64,000 bases of DNA from Archilochus colubris (taxonomy: Eukaryota > Chordata > Aves > Apodiformes > Trochilidae): positions 16,287,660 through 16,351,659 of the forward strand of contig CM041089.1 of NCBI GenBank assembly GCA_023079485.1, given 5' to 3'. Below, in pieces: positions 46,001 through 57,290 of this stretch. Below the pieces are notes generated by a model. The model made no database searches and had not been told where the DNA came from. It saw nothing but the letters and a program-made list of their open reading frames with translations. The position numbers and the translations under genes are program-made. The first letter of the stretch is position 1, and every line of letters begins with the position of its first letter.

Positions 46001-48966
46001 CTTAGCATCCACAGGGTACATGAACCCTGCTCATTCTTATTTGTAGAGTTTCACTGCTGATGGTAAACACAGCAGACAAACAATACCTCCTGATCCTTCT
46101 CTCACAGACCAAAAAGAAAAAAACAAAACATCTTCCTTTTAGGTGCTTGACAGTAAAAAGTAAACTCGAAGAAGGGATGTTCCATTCTGCTGTTTTCTTT
46201 AGGTTTACTGCCTTCTAGACATCCAGGTTAAATGTGCCTTTACAGAGGCCTTGGAAATTGCTGCATTTTTCCAAAGACAAATGCACAGACAACTTTCTCT
46301 GCTCTCCATTTCCATGAATGCTCTCTTGTGGTGATAGAATGCTTTCATTCCTAACTGTAATGGACAGGCAAACCAACTTGTTCCAGCTGAAGAGACAGGA
46401 CATAACACTGTACAGTGAGGACACCTGAAAAATTACTTCCATGGGAACAAGGTATAGAAAAAGCCTCCTTCTATAAACATCAAGCTCTGGGAGCTGGAGA
46501 GGTCAGAGTGATGCACTGCTCACTCACTTTCCTATCAGGGGGAACTGATGGCATTTAGCTGACTTAGAGAACCTGTCAATCAGAGTCAGGAAAGAAAAAG
46601 CATAGGAAGAGGAGGAGAAATGAAGCTTGACCTGCAGGAGAGAGAATTATGGCTGAGAAGACGGTCTGGTCCTCTGTTCCATGCCACAGAAATCTTTCCT
46701 TCTCAGAGGAAAAGGCACCAGCCCACAGATAAAACATCAATATGTGCACGTGTGTGCAAGGAAACCAGAACAGTCCTGACCCACAGGCCAGAGAAAGACC
46801 AATTGCTGATAGAGCTGAACCTCTGAAACACATCACTGCGTGCCTCTGCTTGTTACAACCTTCCTGTCTCTAGCTGATCCCCTGCTGTCCACATTAGACA
46901 TATTCATTACCTAAAATATCTGTATTGACACCCAACAAATTACAGCTTACCTCAGAGTTAAAGATATGAATCTTCTCTGTCTGAAAACTTATTGCTAAAG
47001 CTCTGCTGTGCTACCTGGAGTTGTGTGCCTTGTTATGAACCACCATCCCTTCCACCCTGGCCACATATTCGGGCTTGAAATATGCAGAAACATGGGACCT
47101 GCTGGGTTAAAAGCAGCAGCTATTAAATACCTGGTCAGCAAGCTTCCCCTTAACCCCCCCTTCCCCTCCCCATGAGAGGTTGCTGCTTTTGAACAACTGA
47201 TCAGGACCTGCAAATCCCCCACTCCCCAGAGAGCTGAACACCAATGCTGGCACCAGAGCCTGGAATCTGATGAGTGATCACCATCTTCAGTAAACTTCAA
47301 CAAAACCCAAGCTCCATGTCTCATTAAACTCATTTTTATAGAGAAATCAATAGCTTCTCCCTCAGCTACGAGGGAAGCTGCAGAAGCATTTCTTACACAC
47401 TAAGACTTATATCTTAAGTAAGCTGGAAGAGTAAAGAGCTCCCCAATGAGATTCATCAAAGTGAAGTAGTTACAATAGGCTTAAAAATGAGAGCACATTA
47501 ATAACTGTTCCCTGGGGCTAAACAGAGCTGGTAATCAAGGGTATTTTCAGCAGAACAGAACTTCTTGCCCATCACTGAAGCAGAATTAACTCTGGGGCAA
47601 CAGGGATGAGCAAGGTCTGGACAGGCACAGGGCAGGCTGGAAAAGCCCTGGGAAAATCCAATTCAGCCATCAAAAACCCAGGAGAAAAGATGCTCCTCTC
47701 TTAATACAGATCACATTTAGTGGCCATTCAGGTTTCTTGGACCAACATGGAAATATTTTGCACCTAGCACAGCAAGACTGAAGCACAGTCCCTGAGAGCA
47801 ATCCTTTCTCCTCTCTTATTCCAGGCAGAGGATCCCAGGCTCCAGTTGGAAGGAGCCAAGGGTTCTCTTCTTCAGAGCAACTGAATTGCAAAGATCACTT
47901 GACAGGTGCCCAGTTTTCTTCTTCTGTTCCTGTGACAAAAACACATCCTGACAGTTCTTTGGTGCCTTTGTCTTGGGGTGAGGAAACTTGCCTGGAGAAA
48001 CTCACTCCCTTACTGATCTTTCTTTTGTCAGCCTCTGATTCTGTGATGCTTTTTACATTTAACAAGCAAAACAAAACAAATGAAGCCTCATCTTTATTCA
48101 AAAGTTATAATTTGTCAGCCAAATGTTTTCAGAGCTCCCAAGCTAAAACACTGAAGTCAGAGAGAAGAAAAGGAAAGATGGGCTGTGCGTGGCTTTTCAC
48201 CAGCACATTCTGGTTATGCAGAAACACACAACAGCTTCTCCTTCTCCATCCTCCTACAGACAGCACATGCAGCCAAAATCCTGACCATCCTTACCCTCAG
48301 AAGCCCTTAGGACATAGCTGCCTTCATGTCACAGAGAGGAAAGTGGTCTGAAAACCAAGCTGCTTTACTCCAACTTAAATTGCCACCCTGAGGGTCAGCA
48401 TTGACTGAGTTTTGGGTTTATTTATCTACCAGCACTAGCATTTTTCAATTCCTTTGAGGAGAAACAAAAAAAAAAAGTTGGATGAGTAGAAAAGAAAACC
48501 ACATCATTATGGAACAATACATGACAGGCTTAAAAAAAAAAAAAAAAACCACTTCTGAACTTGGTGGAATCTTCACAGCAGAGCCCCTCCTGCACTCCTT
48601 AACCAGCTCCAGAAAAAGAGACTTGAAATGAGAAGATGCCCACACGAGCAAAACAATGTCAGAATGGCTACAAAACCACTCCCTCCCATTGCTCATCTCC
48701 CAAGTCAATGACAAGCTACCAGGAGGAATGCCAGCTGGACCCTAAAAGCTCTATAAAACTTGGACAAGAGCAGCTTTACTCAGGGAATTTGGGAGGAAAA
48801 CAGACTCCAGACTCAGGGAGTTGACTGCCAGCTCCAAAACCTTTGATTTCATGGAACAGAAGTTCCTATTTCAAAAAGCCCTTTTTTCATTTATGACACG
48901 TCCCTTGTTTTTTTATGACAATTTTGTTGTACCATGCAGACAAAAATAATGTCTGTGACACAGGAG
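43031..48966. other. Unassigned single-copy DNA
   Basis: About 5.9 kb with no supported gene. Small features: a 20-bp unit, TAAAAGTTCATTAAAAAG-like, twice at about 43418-43458; AAATCTGCCAAGAAATCTCC-like repetition near 45746-45780; a 17-base A run at 48532-48548. Open frames of up to 153 codons overlap others and show no domain. Confidence 0.5.
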
Positions 48967-49483
48967 CAGCAGGTTCTGAAGGGCTCCTCCATGCCATCCC
49001 CACCACACTCCAATGAATTCACGAGAGTTCAGGAGAACCTCACAGACAGCATCAGTCTCCAAAGCCTCTGGCTGCAAACTCTGCACCATTTCTAGGTGAA
49101 TCCTCTGCAACCCAGCCAGCTGGTGCTCCAAGGACTCTGTTCAGGATTTAAATTGCACACACAAAAACCTAGGTACAGCTTGGGGCACTCAAAGGGACAT
49201 CCTGGCTCCCTGGAAAGCCAAAGGAAAGGGACAGCAGGTTCTGAAGGGCTCCTCCATGCCATCCCCACCACACTCCAATGAATTCACGAGAGTTCAGGAG
49301 AACCTCACAGACAGCATCAGTCTCCAAAGCCTCTGGCTGCAAACTCAGCATCATCTCTAGGTGAATCCTCTGCAACCCAGCCAGCTGGTGCTCCAAGGAT
49401 TTAAATTGCACACAGAAACACCTGGGTACAGCTTGGGGCATTCAAAAGGACATCCTGGCTCACTGGAAAGCCAAAGGAAAGGA
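48967..49483. repeat. 265-bp tandem duplication (two copies)
   Basis: Copy one starts at 48967 and copy two at 49232, both with CAGCAGGTTCTGAAGGGCTC, and copy two runs to about 49483. The first 115 bp or so are identical. The remainder carries about ten differences, including a 12-bp stretch (ACTCTGTTCAGG, after CCAAGG) present only in copy one. Both copies keep a short minus-strand open frame containing LEHQLAGLQRIHLEM and LQPEALETDAVCEVLL. Within it, two of the three substitutions I can see change the amino acid (VQ to ML), which does not suggest selection for protein. I do not recognise a protein. The unit is not CR1 or any repeat I know. Confidence 0.95.
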
Positions 49484-52400
49484 AAACCAACTTCTATATA
49501 TCCCAGCTTGAGATGGGATGAATCTTCCCCTTTAAAGTTCCCTTTCTTTCCCCCTGTCACCTGCAGAAGAAGCCCTAAATATCTGTTAAGTGTTTCACTT
49601 GCAGACAGCTTTAGTTACACAGAATTAACAGAAGCTGAAGGTTTTACTGCTGACAAGAAACAAATGGGTCCACAGCTGGAGCAGTTCCTGTAGCAGCCAA
49701 GCAGCTCCCTTGCAGGAAAAACAACTTGTTGGCTTGTAAAAAAAAAAAAAAAAAAAAAAAAAACCTGGATAATAAACAAAATATATGTTTTAGGATTGGA
49801 CCAGAAACAGATTTTGCTCTTAAAATCCAGACTACTCCTGCCCTCCATCCTCCAGATTCAGAACATTAAAACAAAGGTCTGGGCCACTTAGAAATGTGAT
49901 GTAAAGCATGGAGTTACCTTGATCCTCAGAGATTTTGCTTATTACCTGAATTGCCTTATTTCCTGATTCACATAATGGAGGTTTTCAAAACACCATTACA
50001 ATCTTAGGTGATGAAAAAAAGCAATCATTATAAACAACATCCTCAAGTGCTGTTTTACCTACTAAGATTAGATGCCAATTTAGATCATGGGAAGCTATAA
50101 CACTTCAATTCCTTTGTACTATCATATTTATACTAGGTTGCAAAGATTACCTACATAATTCTCTCTTCATTTTTTAAACCATAAAACTCTCTTCTGTCAT
50201 TTTTATGTGATGCCTTCAACAAAGCTTTTCAAAACCAAGCTACTGGAGCTTATCCACACTGTACTTTGTCTCATTGCTTCTGTCATTTTTATGTTACCCT
50301 TCCAACACAACAGAGAAGATCACAGTGTCCCAAACGTTCAAATGCATGACTGTGACCCTTGAAGAAGGGTTTCAACAAAAAAGGGTCAAAAAAAGAGAAG
50401 AAAATGAAAGCAGACAAGAGTTACACTGTTGTGTAATTGTGTCGCGTTTCTGCACACAGGACAGGAAAATAATAGCAGGGAAATTTATCCAAGAAAAAAG
50501 TATCCCCAGGTAATTGTCAGCTTGAAGATATAATCATATTTTACAACGGGATTGGCTTCAGGAGTAAAAGTCTCTTTGAAGAAGACAGAGGGAGAAGCCT
50601 ATCTCTGAAATGTAATCAGCAGAGGAATGTGCCCCAAGTGCTAACCCAGTGCCCATGCAGGCACAGCATCTCTAAAGACTCAGCTTCATAACTTAAAACA
50701 CTGCTCCTAAAACTCAGCCTTGCTGGGAATATAGAGTCCTCTCTCACTGTATGAAACAAGTAAAAAAAAAAAAAATAATCAAAAGGCCAGATTGAACACC
50801 CCAGCTCTGTTACAGCAAAAAAAGAGATGGGAGAGCCACAGCCTTTTAAGATTTTTTTTCCTGATGTTCAAAAAGCAAGATAACTCAAGTTGATTTCAAA
50901 GAGGCAGATGGATTAGTTTCACATTAAATGGTGACCACATGGCTGGTGCCCAGGCTGTGGCTCTCTGACACCACCAGCCCTGCCCTCCTCCCTTGGCAGC
51001 ACCCTGAGCCCCAAGCCTTTACTGTTCCCAACTCTGTGGGGACAATTTTCCCCGTCCCCACCCCAAGAACAGTTGGTACAGAGCAAACCACTTCTCTCCC
51101 TTGCCTCAGAATGTCTCATGAATTGCTGACACAGCATTGCCAGCATCTTCTGAAGGATGCTCAGACACAGCCTCAGGGAATCAATGCTGATGGCCTCAGG
51201 AAAGTCACTTACAAGTTGGTTCCTAAATCCCCAAGAAAGTTGTGGAAAAATCTTGTCCATACAACTACACCAAGGAATTGCAGTGCATTAGGTCATGGAT
51301 TCATGCTTTTCTTTCACCAGAAAACAGGACAGGGAATGTCACCTGTGATGAAGTGGGTTTTCCTGGCAGAGATGGCTTCTCTCAGTCCTAAAAAAGAGGA
51401 TTTTCCCTCCTATTTTCTTCCATTTGGTGGTGCCCACAAGGTGTTCAGGCTGTACTTACAGAGGGGCTGGGGGCTGTAGAGCAAAAATGCTTTTGGTTAG
51501 GTGCTTAAACATAGCTGTGCTCCAGCGAAATCCTGCAGTGAGCATCAAAGATCCTGCTGGTGCAGACAGGGGCTCCCCTGCTCCCAGCACGGGGTCCCTC
51601 CCAGCACAGCACTGGATGTGGCACTCAGGATCTGCTCTCCAGTTTATTCTCCCTTTTCCCTGAGGCAGAATCCCCCACACCACAGCACTCAGCTGTCCTG
51701 AGAGGGTCCAGGCTTTAAGCAGGTACAAAGAGCTGCTTTTTGAAGCTGAAAGCATGAGACCTGCCTGAAAGGTGCAATAAAAGTTCATTTCAGAGACTCA
51801 GATCAATATCCTCCTCTTCCTTCCATCAGAACAATTCTCTTCTGCAAAGAATGCCTTTGTCCTTTTGGAACAATGTTCTCCTGAACCCAAAGCCAAACCA
51901 TCAGCCTCTGTCCTACCATAAACATCCATGGGTTTTTATGACAAGCTTTTATGACCCTGAACAGTGCCTCAGTACTGACTGTAACAACAAATCACTCCCT
52001 GATGCCTCTGAAGTTTTGGGGATCCAATATGGAATGCCAACCTTTCCTTCCTCTCTGCTTTGCATTTTCATATCCCCTGCACCAAATGGTTCTACTCCCC
52101 ATGAACCAAAACACCTCTTTTTCAGCTCCTTAGCAATACTTCTCACCATAAATTGGCTTTGCACCTCTTCATCCTTCCATCCAGTTCCCAACACCAAATA
52201 TTCCTGCCTAGAATATTTAACAAAATACAAACAAAATTGCCTAGCAATAAAAAGGCAGTAACAGCAAATAGTAAATTAAATTGTAATGTCGTTATGAAAA
52301 TGCTGTAACTCTGGGGAATTATGCAGTTAAGTTTTCCTAATAGACTGTGCACTTCCTCCTTAGAAAGAAGCAAAAGAGATTAAGCAATTCCAATGATACC

Positions 52401-53818
52401 GGAACAAATAATTAGATTTTTCCATGCAGAACTTTTTGCATAGGACAAGAAAGGTTTCCAGAGGTGTTGCTGTTTTCTGACAAGGCACTGTAATCTACAG
52501 GCCTTAATATGTCTTTGTTGATAAAGCAGAATTTTTTCTATAGTGAAAAAGACAAAAACCATAATAATTTAAAGAAGATTTCTACAGAGAGGGCATGGGA
52601 AAAAACTAATCAGTTCTGCTCAGAAAGAGCTTTCCTGTAATTCCTCAGTGGATCTAGAACAGCAACTAATAAATACCTGTTGATGTAGCTTTCTTCTCCA
52701 TGAAGAATTAGAGTCCACACTACCAGGAAAAAGAACAAAAAAGAAACTGCTGCAAGAGAGACAACAGCATCCCTGCAGTCTCAATGCTCTTTCAGATTTT
52801 CAACAATTAGAAGTTTTCTAAGAGCCAGAAAGTCACATTTGAGTCCTGTATTTAGGTCAGAGACAAAGTGTTCTTTCTGAGAGGAATTAGCAATTAAAAT
52901 TTAGAGATTTGATTTAAGTTCACACACACACACACACACAAAAAAAAGTTTCCAAAGCAGCAGCACATCTGCCATCTCTGTGCTCGGGGACTGGGATGCT
53001 GCGAGTGCTTGAGAACCCAGAGATCCTGGTGGCCTGGTGCTCAGCTGCAAGCTGTGAAGTCACAGACTGGTCCAAAGTCACTGCCCAAGTTCTGGTGACA
53101 AGCAGATGTTTTAAACTGTAGGGATCCAGCATGAATAACCACCTGATTTTCACAGATGGATGAAAAGCCCAGCCTGAGGTGCACAGCACAGCTCTGCTTC
53201 CAGGGATGCAGGATGCTGCAAGTCTCAGCTGAGGACTTTTCTCCAGCATTGTGGCAGCTGAAAGTGTCAGCCAGCACAAGCAGGGCCATGGAAAGGACAA
53301 AGACACAAATATTTAGTGAAAACCAACTCTTCTTGGGTTTTGGTGAGTGCACTACACGAATGGCATTGAGGTAACTCAAGAACACTGCACCCAAACAGTG
53401 CAATAATTCCCTGGGAAACTGGGAATTGCTTCCTACACTCCTTCTCAGAGAAAAGCCAAGGTCTGGCTGAATCCAATCTTAGTTTCATCCCTGCCCCTTC
53501 CAGGAAAAGTCATCTGCCTCCTGGGGTTTTCCTCTGCTCTGGTTTGTGTTCTGGGAGCAGAGGGTGGATGGACATCCACAGCCAGCTCTGTGCTTTCCTC
53601 TTCCCAAGCAGTTCCCATGGGAGCAGGAGCAGCAATGGTCACTGTGGGGCACTGATTCCAGCTGAGGCTTCCCCCTGCACACAGGGAGCTTCTTCCTGAG
53701 CTTTCTCACCCAGTTCCTTTGGAGCTGGGGGTGTGGGGCATACCCAGCCCTGACAGCAGCAGTGCCAGCATCTCCAGGATGCAGCACTGAATAGCAACCT
53801 TCTGCTGACTCCTTTCTG
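49484..53818. other. Unassigned single-copy DNA
   Basis: About 4.3 kb with no supported gene. Simple features: a 26-base A run at 49738-49763, a local repeat of about 30 bp (CTTCTGTCATTTTTATGT) at 50193 and 50278, an A run near 50762-50774, and (CA)10 at 52921-52940 followed by A8. A 183-codon frame (50928-51479) and a 113-codon opposing frame (50919-51260) overlap each other and show no domain. Confidence 0.5.
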
Positions 53819-54199
53819 CCCTCAGAAGGGCTTCACACTCCCTGCTGCCACCCTTTGCCTCTTCCCCTCCTTATTCAGTGCACACTTTCCAGTTCAGCCA
53901 AATGCATTGATAAGGTGTGTTCTGAAATCCTGTTCTCTCTGGTGAAAGGAGGACTGGGGGGCAAATCACATCACATCACCAAATACTGATTTCCAAAATG
54001 ATCATTGGCTTAGTTCATGATTCTTTGCATCTCTCCTCTCCTTTTCCAGCTTTCTGCTTTCCTGAATCCAGCAGAGCCAGAAAGAGCCTACCCTCAGAAG
54101 GACTTCACACTCCTTGCTGCCACCCTTTGGCTCTTCCCCCCTTATTCAGTGCACACTTTCCAGTCCAATCAAATCCATTTATAAGGTTTGTTCTGCAAT
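53819..54199. repeat. Diverged local duplication of about 110 bp
   Basis: The segment 53819-53929 (CCCTCAGAAGGGCTTCACAC ... TAAGGTGTGTTCTG) recurs at 54091-54199 (CCCTCAGAAGGACTTCACAC ... TAAGGTTTGTTCTG), 272 bp downstream in the same direction. About a dozen differences separate them, so it is older than the 48967 duplication. The interval between is unassigned. Confidence 0.9.
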
Positions 54200-54394
54200 G
54201 TTTCATTTTGCACTGATAGAAAGAGCCCATCTACTGAAAAGTAACGTTTTACTGAAAAAGCTGTCTCACTGATAGCCACCAGTTACTACCCCAGCATAAG
54301 GATGCCCGATACTCCTATGGTTCATACTCCTACCCGAATAAATCACACTCCTACAAGTCATACAATTGGATTAGTTTGACAGAGATAGTAAAAG

Positions 54395-54925
54395 GAGATG
54401 GTCAGAGGCCTGGAATACCTGTACGGGAGGGATGGATGGGCCAGAAGAGTTGGGGCTGTCCAGCCCAGAGAAAATGCTCCAGGAAAACCTTGGAGCAGCT
54501 TCCCAGTACCTGCCATACAGGGAAAGGCTGACAGAACTGGGACTGTTCAGCTTGAGAAGGGAAGGGAGAGGGAGAGGGAGAGGGAAAGACCTCATCACCA
54601 CATACCAGTCCCTAAAGGGTGGCTCCCAAGAAGATGGAGACTCCCTTTTTACAAGGACTCACATGGATCAGACTCCAGGTAATGGGCATGAGTTACTTCT
54701 GGGGAGATTCCACTTGGACTCCAGAAGAAAATTTTTCACCATGAGAACAACGAGACCTTGGAATAATCTCCCAAGGGAGGTTGTGGATTTCCCAGCATTG
54801 GATGGCTTTAAGATTCAGCTTGACAGGGTGCTGGGCCACCTCATTTAATCTGTATTTTTCCCTGGAAAGGTTGGACCAGATGATCCTTGAGGTCCCTCCC
54901 AAGCTGGCATTCTGGGCTTGCTGCT
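54395..54925 (+). mobile_element. CR1 LINE 3' region with internal duplication
   Basis: The plus strand shows a CR1 3' region of a subfamily different from the young copies. Landmarks are GAGTTGGGGCTGTCCAGCCC, CTTTTTACAAGGACTCACAT, AATAATCTCCCAAGGGAGGT and the tail TTGGACCAGATGATCCTTGA ... GGCATTCTGG. The part around the CTGGGGCTGTTCAGC motif is present twice, in diverged form (54445-54510 and 54530-54620), so there is a partial internal duplication or two abutting copies. A (GGGAGA)n purine tract at about 54559-54587 has grown in the second. Frames are broken. Confidence 0.85.
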
Positions 54926-56463
54926 CACTGACACTCACATCTTGTGTTCTTCTCATTTCCACAGCTTACCAACTGCATTTCATGCAGGACTTGCTCTCAG
55001 CAGAACTCAGGGATCCCCAAGAAAGGAAGCTTACTAAAAAATTAAACCCCATCCTCCTATTTTCAGTCCCCTTCTGACCTTCAGCTTGCTGTGGGGTAGG
55101 TGCACACTCCACCAGGCATCCCCGATTTTTAAAGCAAAAAGATCTCTTTGTGTAAGGAACTGCTATCATCCTTTTCATGGAATAGCAGAGGCACTTCTAC
55201 ATCACCCCACCACTTCCTTGGTGTCCTTTCCATCCCACTGCAATTCATCCCAGTGTCCTGCTGTGCAGGCTCAGGCAGCAGGGCAGGAAGAGCAGAGTGA
55301 GCAGGACCCATGGCAAGGAGAAGAAAGTGGCTTTCAGAAAGCACAGAAAGTGATGATTTGCTCTTTGCTTCCAAAGAAATTAGGCTTACAGCAAATCAAA
55401 CCCTTTTGTTCATCTTCCAAACATATTTTGGTTGAGCTTCCATCTTCTGCAGGAGAGGCAGGAAGCAGCAAATGAATTATAGCATCATTACAATGATAAC
55501 AACCCAGAAGTTCATGCAGCTTTTATTTAAGGCTTTTGTTGAAACTGAGAGGGTTTTGTGCACTGCTTTCTGGAGCAGTTCTGCTTAAAACTTCTGCAAC
55601 TTTAATTACTTTTAGATAAAAACACTGCCCAGCATCTGATGAAGATTCCTATGAACACTACTACCCTTTGGGAAAGCATCTTCAAGCAGATGAGCCAGAG
55701 ATCCTTACGCAAGCAACAGGTATTTTTTAATCAGTTTCTTGTAAGTGAGAAACTGAAAAAAAATTAAAATTCCTGCCTGTTTGGCAGAGCACAGGACTCT
55801 GTCTGCTTCTCTCTCTCTTTCTCTGAGCCATGTCATGGTAATTCACAAAATGAATTCAAGTCCTGAAAGTCTCCACTGCTTTACATCTGGTTCCTGTTAT
55901 TTTAACCTCAGAAGCAAACTGAAGAAAAAAAACCCAATTCTTATATCTGCTGATTTCTTATACTTCCCCGAAGTTCCTTTCCCTTGCTCTATCAGCCAAA
56001 TTATTTAGAGGACATTACCCTAAACCAACAAAGAGCTTAAGAATATTCCCAGTGAAGAGAAGGGCTCTAATTGATTAAAAAAGTCTTCCTTTAACTATTA
56101 GAGTTCATCAGCTCCTGCTTCAGTTCCCAATGTTTCATATGCCAACTCTCAGATCCTTCTTCCTGTAAACTTTTACCATAGCTATTAACAACTGACATGG
56201 GACCAAAAGTAAGAGTGCAGGTGAGATCCTGCCTGCCTGGAGGAATAATCAGCAAACAGCACTTGTATAAACCCAGCCAGTTTGATGCTGCTTTCTGTCC
56301 TCAGTACACTGATGAGCGCCCAAATCATAGCTCCCATCAGCTAAGAGAGGATTTCTCAGGTCCTACACTGGGATTTGCTCATTCTTGCAGCTTTGCATGA
56401 TCACAGACACATCCAATAGTGTTGAGGAGCAAGACCTGCAAGCAAGTCTGTAAATGAGATTGC
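54926..56463. other. Unassigned single-copy DNA
   Basis: No gene, RNA or element is recognised. Open frames are 129 codons or fewer and overlap in opposite directions. Confidence 0.5.
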
Positions 56464-57290
56464 ACTGGGTTAGGAACTGCTGGAGGGCTGGGCCCAGAGA
56501 GTGGTGCTGAATGGTGCTGATCCAGTTGGTGGCTGTGGCGTCCCCCAGGGATCAGTGTTGGGCCCAGTGCTGTTCAATATCTTTATTGATGATTTAGGTG
56601 AGGGGATTGAGTCCATCATCAGCAAATTCACAGATGACACCAAGCTGGGGGGAGTGGATCAGCTGGAAGGCAGGAGGGCTCTGCAGAGGGACCTGGACAG
56701 ACTGGAGAGTTGGGATGATCCCAAGGGGATGAGGTTCAACATTCCAAGTGCCGGGTCCTGCACTTTGGCCACAACAACCCCATGGGGAGCTCCAGGCTGG
56801 GCACAGAGTGGCAGAAAGGGACCTGGGAGTCTGGATTGCCAGGAAGCTGAACATGAGCCAGCAGTGTGCCCAGGTGGCCAAGAAGGCCAATGGCATCCTG
56901 GGCTGGCTCAGGAACAGCGTGGCCAGCAGGTCCAGGGAAGGGATTCTGCCCCTGTGCTCAGCCCTGGTGAGGCCACAGCTTGAGTCCTGTGTCCAGTTCT
57001 GGGCCCCTCAGCTCAGGAAGGAGATTGAGGTGCTGGAGCAGGTCCAGAGAAGAGCAAGGAGGCTGTGAAGGGATCCATCAGAATTCCTGTGAGGAAGGGC
57101 TGAGGGAGCTGGGGGTGTTGAGGCTGGAGAAGAGGAGGCTCAGGGGAGACCTCATCACTCTCTACAACTCCCTGAAAGGAGGTTGGAGCCAGGGGGGGGT
57201 CGGGCTCTGCTCCCAGGCAACTCTCAGCAAGACAAGAGGGCAGGGTCTCAAGTTGTGCCAGGGGAGGTTTAGGTTGGAGATGAGAAAGAA
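56464..57290 (+). mobile_element. Young CR1 LINE truncated at both ends
   Basis: The copy begins inside the RT domain (CTGGGTTAGGAACTGCTGG) and encodes [20 protein letters not shown] followed by FTDDTKLGG, where CR1 has the catalytic FADD. A one-base indel near 56740 then shifts the frame. It continues through the thumb region and stops abruptly after GGAGATGAGAAAGAA at 57290, where the other young copies continue with TTTCTTTCTGGAGAGGG. The 3' UTR and tail, roughly 190 bp, are missing, and CACACACAACCAACACC follows. Since target-primed insertion starts at the 3' end, the missing end must be a later deletion or rearrangement. Where they overlap, it is very similar to 42147-43030 (opposite strand) and 63409-63958. 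Confidence 0.97.

Noticed and set aside
48913..49441. A conserved exon duplicated in tandem (minus strand LEHQLAGLQRIHLEM)
   Set aside because: The visible changes between copies include two amino-acid changes among three substitutions, no protein is recognised and no splice structure can be defended. Kept only as a duplication.
53041..53403. A membrane protein (120 codons, one hydrophobic stretch, minus strand)
   Set aside because: A single hydrophobic run in a frame overlapped by three others; no signal of coding constraint can be judged.
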